5,028 bases of DNA from Chitinophagaceae bacterium UBA5175 (lineage in GTDB: Bacteria > Bacteroidota > Bacteroidia > Chitinophagales > Chitinophagaceae): NCBI GenBank assembly GCA_002413325.1, contig DHWT01000269.1:1-5028 (forward strand). The letters are read 5' to 3'. The notes beneath the pieces were generated by a model that saw only the letters and a program-made list of their open reading frames with translations, searched no databases and had not been told where the DNA came from. This document shows, one piece after another, positions 1 through 5,028 of the stretch (positions within the stretch are counted from its first letter, which is position 1; every line of letters starts with the position of its first letter). Position numbers and translations under genes: made by a program.

Positions 1-2472
1 ATCGGCACCCTCAGCAAACAGGCTGCAGCGGCGGGTTACGAAGTATTCATGGTAACGCCGGATAAGGACTATGGTCAGCTGGTTACCGAACAGGTGAAAA
101 TTTATAAACCCGGATACCAGGGTGGTACCGTCGAGATCATCGGGCCCCATGAAGTACTGGAAAAATGGAATATCAAAAGCATCCCGCAGGTGATTGATAT
201 ACTCGGACTCATGGGAGATTCCGTTGATAATATTCCAGGGATCCCGGGAATCGGTGAAAAAACAGCCGCCAAATTACTGGCTGAATATGAAAGCCTGGAA
301 AATGTTATAGCGAATGCAGATAAAATCAAAGGAGCCGTAGGAGAAAAGGTAAAAGCCGGAAAAGAACTGGCGATCATGAGTAAGAAACTGGCTACCATTA
401 TCACGAACGTGCCTGTGCAGTTCCACGAAGAAGACTTCAGACTGAAGGAATGGAACAAAGAGGCACTCCGCGAAATTTTTTCGGATCTTGAATTCAGAAC
501 GGTTGCAAAAAGGATTCTCGGCGAAGATTTATCCGGACCGACTGGCCAGAAACCCGTACCGGAAGGCGTTCAGCAGGACCTGTTCGGAAATGCAGTCATT
601 GCCCCGGCAGGAAAGGATACCGAAGAACCCGAAACAGCACCCGTGCATGCAGAAAGAAATATCAACAATACCGTTCACCTGTATGGCTGCGCGGATACGG
701 CAGAAAAAAGGATGTCCCTGATTACCGGCCTGCTGGGACAAAAGGAGGTTTCATTCGACACGGAAACCACGGGCATAGATGCGAACAATGCCGATCTCGT
801 GGGACTTAGTTTCTCATGGAAGCCCGGCGAAGCCTGGTATGTGCCTGTTCCTGCAGACAGGGATCAAACCCTTCATATTCTGTCAGAATTTCTGCCCCTG
901 TTCGGAAACCCCGATCGTTTGTGGATCGGACAGAATATAAAATATGACCTGCTGGTTTTGAAATGGTATGGAATCGAAATCAAAGGAAAAATCTTTGATA
1001 CCATGCTGGCGCATTATGTGATTGATCCGGAAGGGAAAAGAGGCATGGACCTGTTAAGTGCCCAATACCTCGGATATGAGCCGGTTCCAATCGAAGACCT
1101 GATTGGGAAAAAAGGTAAAAGCCAGGGTAATATGCGGGATGTGGCGCTGGAAAAAATCACCGAATATGCCGCTGAAGATGCGGACATCACCCTGCAGTTA
1201 AAAAATAAATTTCAGCCCCTGCTGGATGCGAAATCCGTGCGTAGAGTATTTGAAGAAGTGGAAAACCCGCTCGTGAACGTACTGGCGGATATGGAGTATG
1301 AAGGGATCCGCGTGGATATGGATTTCCTGAAAGAATATTCAAAAGAACTCGAAAAGGAAGCTGCACAGGCTGAAGCCAATGTGTACCGGGAAGCCGGTGT
1401 CCGTTTCAACCTTTCATCCCCCAAGCAGCTGGGTGAAGTATTATTTGACAAACTCAAACTCGATCCGAAAGCCAAAAAAACCAAAACGGGACAATATGCG
1501 ACGGGGGAAGATGTGCTGCTGAAACTCGCCCATCAGAGTAAAATCGTGGATGATATACTGGCATACCGCGAGCTGACCAAATTGAAGTCCACCTATGTGG
1601 ATGCGCTACCGGCCATCATCAACCGAAAATCGGGCCGGGTGCATACCAGTTATGCGCAGGCGGTGGCCGTCACCGGGCGACTGTCCAGCAATAACCCCAA
1701 CCTGCAGAATATTCCGGTCCGGACGGAAAGGGGCCGTGAGATCCGAAAGGCCTTTGTACCCCGCGATGAAAACCATGTCCTGGTTTCAGCCGATTACTCG
1801 CAGATCGAACTTCGCATCGTGGCAGCCATCAGCGGAGATCCGAATATGTGCCTTGCTTTTAAAGAGAAGAAAGATATCCATACCGCCACGGCGGCAAAGG
1901 TTTTCGGGGTGGAAGAAAAAGAGGTGACCAAAGAAATGCGCTACCGGGCCAAGAGTGTGAATTTTGGTATCATCTACGGCCAGGGTGCCTTCGGCCTTGC
2001 AGACAACCTCGGCATCTCAAGAACTGAAGCCAAAGAGATCATTGACAACTATAAAAAACAGTTCGTCAATATCCAGAAATACATGGACGATACCATTCAG
2101 TTTGCCCGTGAAAACGGTTATGTGCAAACCCTGATGGGCCGCAAACGCTGGTTACGGGATATCAATTCGGGTAATTTTACCGTGCGTGGGTTTGCCGAAA
2201 GAAATGCCATCAATTCGCCGATCCAGGGAACCGCTGCCGATATGATCAAACTGGCGATGATCAAAATTCATGAAACCTTCAGGAAGAACCGGTTTAAATC
2301 AAAAATGTTACTTCAGGTGCATGATGAACTGGTCTTTGATGCCCATATCCTGGAAGTGGAGACCATCAAGCCCATCATTATTGAATGCATGCAGTCGGCC
2401 CTGCTCTTACCTAACGATGTTCCGGCCGAAGCGGAAATCGGATCCGGGCTCAACTGGCTGGAAGCGCATTGA
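1..2472 (+). CDS. polA: DNA polymerase I, 5'-truncated by window edge
   Basis: This is DNA polymerase I, which removes RNA primers and fills gaps at Okazaki fragments and in excision repair. The frame is open from base 1, giving 823 visible residues; by alignment from memory with the 928-residue E. coli enzyme, about 115-120 N-terminal residues lie upstream, including the first acidic metal ligands. Numbering from base 1, the 5' nuclease shows D21/D23 in PDKDYGQLV and D73/D76 in MGDSVDNIPGIPG with its helix-hairpin-helix. The 3'-5' exonuclease domain (about 205-400) has D253/E255 (FDTETTG), D316 (QNIKYD), Y389 and D393 (YAAEDAD), so proofreading looks intact, unlike in Taq or Bst. The polymerase domain (about 420-823) has TGRLSSNNPNLQNIP (558-572), motif A D598 (DYSQIELR), motif B R647/K651/F655/Y659 and motif C H774-D775-E776 (QVHDELVF). 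F655 is the usual Phe that disfavours dideoxynucleotides. The stop TGA is at 2470-2472. No frameshift is seen. Family assignment is certain. Confidence 0.98.
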   Translation: MGTLSKQAAAAGYEVFMVTPDKDYGQLVTEQVKIYKPGYQGGTVEIIGPHEVLEKWNIKSIPQVIDILGLMGDSVDNIPGIPGIGEKTAAKLLAEYESLENVIANADKIKGAVGEKVKAGKELAIMSKKLATIITNVPVQFHEEDFRLKEWNKEALREIFSDLEFRTVAKRILGEDLSGPTGQKPVPEGVQQDLFGNAVIAPAGKDTEEPETAPVHAERNINNTVHLYGCADTAEKRMSLITGLLGQKEVSFDTETTGIDANNADLVGLSFSWKPGEAWYVPVPADRDQTLHILSEFLPLFGNPDRLWIGQNIKYDLLVLKWYGIEIKGKIFDTMLAHYVIDPEGKRGMDLLSAQYLGYEPVPIEDLIGKKGKSQGNMRDVALEKITEYAAEDADITLQLKNKFQPLLDAKSVRRVFEEVENPLVNVLADMEYEGIRVDMDFLKEYSKELEKEAAQAEANVYREAGVRFNLSSPKQLGEVLFDKLKLDPKAKKTKTGQYATGEDVLLKLAHQSKIVDDILAYRELTKLKSTYVDALPAIINRKSGRVHTSYAQAVAVTGRLSSNNPNLQNIPVRTERGREIRKAFVPRDENHVLVSADYSQIELRIVAAISGDPNMCLAFKEKKDIHTATAAKVFGVEEKEVTKEMRYRAKSVNFGIIYGQGAFGLADNLGISRTEAKEIIDNYKKQFVNIQKYMDDTIQFARENGYVQTLMGRKRWLRDINSGNFTVRGFAERNAINSPIQGTAADMIKLAMIKIHETFRKNRFKSKMLLQVHDELVFDAHILEVETIKPIIIECMQSALLLPNDVPAEAEIGSGLNWLEAH
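571..585 (+). other. Putative sliding-clamp-binding motif (QQDLF) in the PolA linker
   Basis: Residues 191-195 of the visible PolA fragment read QQDLF, followed by G196. This closely fits the bacterial beta-clamp-binding pentapeptide consensus (QL[S/D]LF). It lies in a Pro/Glu/Ala-rich, probably disordered stretch (about residues 175-218) between the 5' nuclease domain and the proofreading domain, an accessible place for a clamp tether. The motif is seen directly; its function is inferred from the consensus and position. Confidence 0.45.
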
Positions 2473-2475
2473 TTG

Positions 2476-2517
2476 GGTTGACGGTTGACGGTTGACGGTT
2501 GATGGTTGACGGTTGGC
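2476..2517 (+). repeat. Tandem heptamer repeat, GGTTGAC x6
   Basis: Six consecutive 7-bp units begin three bases after the polA stop codon. Units 1, 2, 3 and 5 are exactly GGTTGAC; unit 4 is GGTTGAT and unit 6 is GGTTGGC. The array is not self-complementary, so it should not form a terminator hairpin. Each unit contains TTGAC, which resembles a sigma-70 -35 element or the TTG part of the Bacteroidota -33 element, so a promoter contribution is possible but unproven. The period of 7 is not a multiple of 3, which fits its non-coding position. It may have arisen by slippage, or it may be a dispersed genomic short repeat. Confidence 0.9.
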
Positions 2518-2579
2518 AGGTAATCGCGTTAGGCTTTGAGCCTTAGGCCTTAATTAACATTTCCTTTTACCAGATACAA

Positions 2580-2600
2580 TAAACTTTGGGGGTATATATA
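2580..2600 (+). promoter_or_regulatory. Weak promoter-like AT-rich stretch upstream of the secreted-protein gene
   Basis: The sequence TAAACTTTG (2580-2588) is one base longer than the Bacteroidota -7 consensus TAnnTTTG, and it is followed by TATATATA (2593-2600). No good TTG element is found 19-21 bp upstream, so the match is poor. A similar TAGGCTTTG occurs at 2530-2538, with the TTG of a heptamer unit (2506-2508) about 21 bp before it. Either could drive the downstream gene; neither is convincing. Confidence 0.15.
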
Positions 2601-2637
2601 AGTCTCAATTCAAAAAGCGTTAAGCTCTGGTACCGGG

Positions 2638-2651
2638 CCCTGCCCCCTGCC
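2638..2651 (+). repeat. Short tandem heptamer, CCCTGCC x2
   Basis: Two exact head-to-tail copies of CCCTGCC (2638-2644 and 2645-2651), followed by CTGG, form a GC-rich patch 29 bp before the next start codon. It has the same 7-bp period as the GGTTGAC array but an unrelated unit. With only two copies it could be chance. Confidence 0.5.
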
Positions 2652-2680
2652 CTGGCTTTCAGCCTACTAAACACTAGCAT

Positions 2681-2749
2681 ATGAAAAAGATTACATTACA
2701 TTTTATACTCCTTTCGGCCAGCCTGCTGACTTTTGGCTTCAGCCGGGCT
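2681..2749 (+). other. Predicted signal peptide coding segment
   Basis: The first 23 residues have the classic layout: a positive start (M-K-K), a hydrophobic stretch (about residues 4-20, containing FILL, LL and FGF), and S-R-A at -3 to -1 before S24-D25-D26-W27. Cleavage after A23 by signal peptidase I would release the mature protein to the periplasm or beyond. There is no cysteine near the site, so it is not a lipoprotein. Confidence 0.8.
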
Positions 2750-5028
2750 TCCGATGACTGGCCAAAATTGATCCATTCCGAAAATGGCGCCGAGATCAAA
2801 GTATACCAGCCTGAACCTGAATCATTTAAGGGGAATACCCTGATGTTCCGGTCAGCTATTTCCATATTGTCGAAGGGCAGCAATAACCCGGTTTTCGGAG
2901 CCTTCTGGGGCACTTCCAAGGTGCAGACCGACCGGGACAACCGGACCCTGGCAATCCTGGATCTGGATGTTACGTCCATCCGGATTCCGGCTATAGAAGG
3001 TCAGGATACGATCGATTATATAGATGCTTCCCTGGAATCTGATTTCCCGAAAGCAGCTGGTGTCCTTTCCCTGGATGAAATCGTCGCCACCCTGAACCAG
3101 AATCAACAGGAAACCAAACTTTCCCAGGGCATTTCCAATAATCCGCCCAAAGTGATATTTGTGACCCAGCCATCCATGCTGGTGCTGATAGACGGGCAGC
3201 CAAAAATGCAATACAATGCGGATATCAAACTGGATATGGTCATCAATACGCCGTTTACCATTCTGAAAAATAAGGACGGCCGGTTTTACCTCTATGGTGC
3301 AAAACGCTGGTATGTATCCAATTCGGCTACGGGTCCCTTCGATTATACCAATGGGCAGGTACCGGATAATATCCACCAGGCAGAACAGGTAATCATCAGC
3401 AAATCACAAAACAACAATTCAGATACTAAAACAACTAAAGATCCCAGCTCCGATGTGATTCCGAACATCATTGTGAGTACGGTTCCCGCCGAACTGATTC
3501 AATCCAGGGGTGAACCGAGTTTTACTCCGATTGATGGTACAACCCTGCTTTATGTAAGCAATTCGGACAATGATATTTTTATGGATGAAAACAGCCAGCA
3601 GTATTTCGTCCTCATATCCGGCAGATGGTACCAGACCAGGAACCTCAATAGTGATAACTGGAAATATATTCCTGCAGATCAGCTCCCGGGAGATTTTGCA
3701 AGGATTCCTCCCGGTTCAGCCAAAGACAATGTACTGGCCAGCGTGGCAGGAACGGATGCGGCCCGCGATGCGGTAATGGATGCACAAATTCCGCAAACAG
3801 CGAAAGTGGATCGTAATACCGCCACAACCACGGTTACCTATGACGGCCGGCCCAAGTTTACCGATATTGACGGAACCAATCTGCAATACGCGGTAAATAC
3901 TTCTGCCACCGTTCTGCGCAATGGGGGGGATGGCCGGTTTTATGTGGTGGATAACGGTGTATGGTTTGTTTCTGATAACGCTACCGGACCCTGGGTTGTG
4001 AGTACGGTACGTCCTGTGGACGTCGACCTGATCCCCCCGAGTTACCCGGTGTATAATGCGAAATATGTAAATATATATGACGTGGATCCGGATTATGTTT
4101 ATATGGGTTATACCCCCGGATACCTGAATAGCTATATTTACGGACCCACCGTTGTTTACGGTACCGGGTACTATTATCAGCCCTGGTTTGGGGATTATTA
4201 TTACCCGAGGCCCTGGTCATGGGGATTCAATTTTGGATATACCCCTTATTTCGGCTGGGGTTTTGGATGGGGTTATAGCCCGGGCTGGTTCAGTATGGGC
4301 TTTGGCTATGGGTACGGCGGATATGGTTATGGGTATGGTTATGGATATGGGTATGGATACGGGGGTTGTGGCTGGTGGGGACCTTCATTTTATCATCCGG
4401 CATGCTGGGGTGGTGGAGGAGGATGGTATGGCGGTTCCAGGCCCTATGGATTATACGGTAACAACTTCTATGCAAATAACTATGTTCATGTAAACTATGC
4501 GAACAATGTGTACAGAAGCCGGGGCGGTGTATCCAGCCAGAGTTATTACCGCGCCGGTGGCATCGCTAACCGCACGATGAATTACAACCGTCCTTCCATT
4601 TCCCACGGTACGGGGGGCAACTATAACCCCAGGCCGGGCAATGTAGGCGGAAGAACCGGAAACAACAATGCAGCCTATAACAACCGTCCCGGTAATTATG
4701 GAAATTCCGGAAACCGGTCGGGCGGTGGATATAATTCATTCAACAACCGTTATAACCGGCCTTCCATCTATTCAGACCGCCAGGGAAATGTTTACCAGCG
4801 GCCGCAGTCCAACAGTAACTGGCAGCAAAGGCAGAACCGTGCCTGGTCGCCTGTGAGTAACTCGAGACCAGAGATTCAGAACCTGGAACGCCAGCAGATG
4901 AATCGCAGCCGGGGTGAAATGCGCTCACAGAATTTTCAAAGAATACCTTCCAGTCCTTCAATGGGTGGCTTCAGGCCTTCCGGTGGTGGCGGTGGCGGAT
5001 TCAGACCTTCCGGCGGCGGTGGTGGCGG
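2681..5028 (+). CDS. Large exported Gly/Tyr/Asn-rich modular protein, 3'-truncated by window edge
   Basis: The frame is open from ATG 2681 to the edge: 782 full codons plus two bases, no stop. Residues 1-23 look like a signal peptide (KK, hydrophobic core, likely cleavage after SRA), supporting this start and export; there is no lipobox Cys. No Shine-Dalgarno sequence precedes the ATG, as is common in Bacteroidota. An N-terminal domain (about 27-115; YQPEPESFKGNTL, then VFGAFW and TDRDNRTL) leads to three modules (155-220, 261-330, 382-440), a conserved YMGYTPGYL region (474-502), a Gly/aromatic block (about 503-590) with a Gly-Tyr run (542-562), and a basic Asn/Gly/Arg-rich tail ending in GFRPSGGGGG repeats. 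From memory it resembles proteins labelled 'carbohydrate-binding family V/XII'; that label and any sugar binding are unverified. No catalytic motif is recognised. A C-terminal secretion or anchoring signal, if present, lies beyond the window. The gene is real; its function is unknown. Confidence 0.93.
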   Translation, partial: MKKITLHFILLSASLLTFGFSRASDDWPKLIHSENGAEIKVYQPEPESFKGNTLMFRSAISILSKGSNNPVFGAFWGTSKVQTDRDNRTLAILDLDVTSIRIPAIEGQDTIDYIDASLESDFPKAAGVLSLDEIVATLNQNQQETKLSQGISNNPPKVIFVTQPSMLVLIDGQPKMQYNADIKLDMVINTPFTILKNKDGRFYLYGAKRWYVSNSATGPFDYTNGQVPDNIHQAEQVIISKSQNNNSDTKTTKDPSSDVIPNIIVSTVPAELIQSRGEPSFTPIDGTTLLYVSNSDNDIFMDENSQQYFVLISGRWYQTRNLNSDNWKYIPADQLPGDFARIPPGSAKDNVLASVAGTDAARDAVMDAQIPQTAKVDRNTATTTVTYDGRPKFTDIDGTNLQYAVNTSATVLRNGGDGRFYVVDNGVWFVSDNATGPWVVSTVRPVDVDLIPPSYPVYNAKYVNIYDVDPDYVYMGYTPGYLNSYIYGPTVVYGTGYYYQPWFGDYYYPRPWSWGFNFGYTPYFGWGFGWGYSPGWFSMGFGYGYGGYGYGYGYGYGYGYGGCGWWGPSFYHPACWGGGGGWYGGSRPYGLYGNNFYANNYVHVNYANNVYRSRGGVSSQSYYRAGGIANRTMNYNRPSISHGTGGNYNPRPGNVGGRTGNNNAAYNNRPGNYGNSGNRSGGGYNSFNNRYNRPSIYSDRQGNVYQRPQSNSNWQQRQNRAWSPVSNSRPEIQNLERQQMNRSRGEMRSQNFQRIPSSPSMGGFRPSGGGGGGFRPSGGGGG
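3143..4000 (+). repeat. Region encoding three diverged copies of a ~60-70-residue module
   Basis: Three copies share the pattern: P/I-x-V-S/T start, then D-G or G-E-P, an I-D-G-T-x-L-x-Y-x-x-N core, an aromatic strand (FY or YF), an exposed W-Y/F, and a closing A-T-G-P-W/F. Copy 1 is residues 155-220 (IDG at 170-172, RWYVSN at 209-214, ATGPF at 216-220). Copy 2 is 261-330 (IDGTTLLYVSN, RWY at 315-317, degenerate closing SDNW at 324-327). Copy 3 is 382-440 (IDGTNLQYAVN, VWFVS at 427-431, ATGPW at 434-438). A linker rich in Pro/Ala (about 331-381) separates copies 2 and 3. The periodic aromatic pairs suggest small beta-sheet modules, possibly ligand-binding; this is inference. Confidence 0.75.
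4304..4366 (+). repeat. In-frame hexanucleotide (GGNTAY)n array encoding (Gly-Tyr)n
   Basis: Residues 542-562 alternate Gly and Tyr with one extra Gly near the start and one at the end. The DNA is an imperfect 6-bp repeat with varied third positions (GGT, GGG, GGA, GGC; TAT, TAC). Because the unit is a multiple of 3, copy-number change would lengthen or shorten the protein without shifting the frame. The run sits inside a wider block rich in Gly, Tyr, Trp and Phe. Confidence 0.9.
4967..5026 (+). repeat. Two 30-bp units encoding GFRPSGGGGG, continuing off the edge
   Basis: Residues 763-772 and 773-782 are identical (GFRPSGGGGG), but the two 30-bp units differ at five positions, all synonymous. 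The array reaches the window edge, so its total copy number is unknown. Identical peptide with diverged codons suggests the peptide is maintained by selection, or that the array is old. Confidence 0.85.

Larger units (their letters stand above)
2473..2680. other. Intergenic region between polA and the secreted-protein gene
   Basis: These 208 bp contain no credible coding frame or RNA gene. In order they hold a GGTTGAC heptamer array (2476-2517), a weak inverted repeat AGGCT-TTG-AGCCT (2531-2543) without a following T-tract, an AT-rich stretch with TTAATTAA (2550-2557) and TATATATA (2593-2600), a GC-rich patch with two CCCTGCC units (2638-2651), and the leader of the next gene. The size and the lack of coupling suggest that the downstream gene has its own promoter. 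No clear intrinsic terminator for polA is visible. Confidence 0.8.

Noticed and set aside
102..458. A 118-codon - strand frame opposite the 5' nuclease part of polA
   Set aside because: The + strand encodes well-conserved PolA motifs throughout this stretch, and the antisense product has no features of a real protein.
2476..2517. The heptamer array as a CRISPR or phage attachment site
   Set aside because: The units are 7 bp with no spacers between them, and there is no integrase, tRNA or cas gene in the window.
2531..2543. Inverted repeat AGGCT-TTG-AGCCT as a possible polA terminator
   Set aside because: The stem is only 5 bp and no T-tract follows; the nearest T-rich run is about 17 bp downstream and interrupted. 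It is too weak to call a terminator.
2629..2640. GGTACCGGGCCC (adjacent KpnI and ApaI sites), reminiscent of a cloning-vector polylinker
   Set aside because: The match stops after these 12 bases; the flanks do not continue as a known polylinker, and the GC-rich CCCTGCC repeat explains the sequence. It is probably coincidence.
2852..3376. A 174-codon open frame on the - strand within the secreted-protein gene
   Set aside because: It lies wholly antisense to a clearly coding frame with a signal peptide and repeated modules, and its translation shows no recognisable domain. It is a shadow of the + strand gene.
4152..4493. A 113-codon + strand frame rich in Met, Gly and Asp
   Set aside because: It is the alternative frame of the Gly/Tyr-rich repeat block; its composition simply reflects the GGNTAY repeat read out of phase.

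Overview
The window looks like chromosomal DNA from a Gram-negative bacterium, most likely of the phylum Bacteroidota. Three things suggest this. There is no recognisable Shine-Dalgarno sequence before the one visible start codon. The intergenic DNA carries tandem 7-bp repeats of a kind I associate from memory with Bacteroidota. The second gene encodes an exported Gly/Tyr/Asn-rich protein. This assignment is an inference; no rRNA or other direct marker is present.

The layout is simple: two large genes on the + strand separated by 208 bp. Both are cut by the window edges. Positions 1-2472 hold the 3' part of polA (DNA polymerase I, 823 residues visible, roughly the first 115-120 missing). All three activities appear intact in the visible part: the 5' nuclease metal ligands and H3TH motif, the complete 3'-5' proofreading set, and polymerase motifs A, B and C. 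The linker between the 5' nuclease and the Klenow-like part carries QQDLF, a good match to the bacterial sliding-clamp-binding pentapeptide.

Positions 2473-2680 are intergenic. They hold six copies of a GGTTGAC heptamer starting three bases after the polA stop codon, an AT-rich promoter-like stretch, and a second heptamer (CCCTGCC, two copies). I see no convincing terminator and no RNA gene.

Positions 2681-5028 hold the 5' part of a gene for a large secreted or surface protein, 782 codons with no stop before the edge. It has a signal peptide, an N-terminal domain, three copies of a ~60-70-residue module ending in a W/Y-rich 'GPW'-like motif, a conserved YMGYTPGYL region, a Gly/Tyr/Trp-rich block containing a (Gly-Tyr)n run and the protein's only two cysteines, and an Asn/Gly/Arg-rich tail ending in 10-residue GFRPSGGGGG repeats at the edge. 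From memory it resembles a family labelled 'carbohydrate-binding family V/XII' in databases, whose function is not established. Nothing links it functionally to polA; the two are probably neighbours with separate transcription. This protein is the least understood element here, but I see no evidence for a multi-gene novel system.
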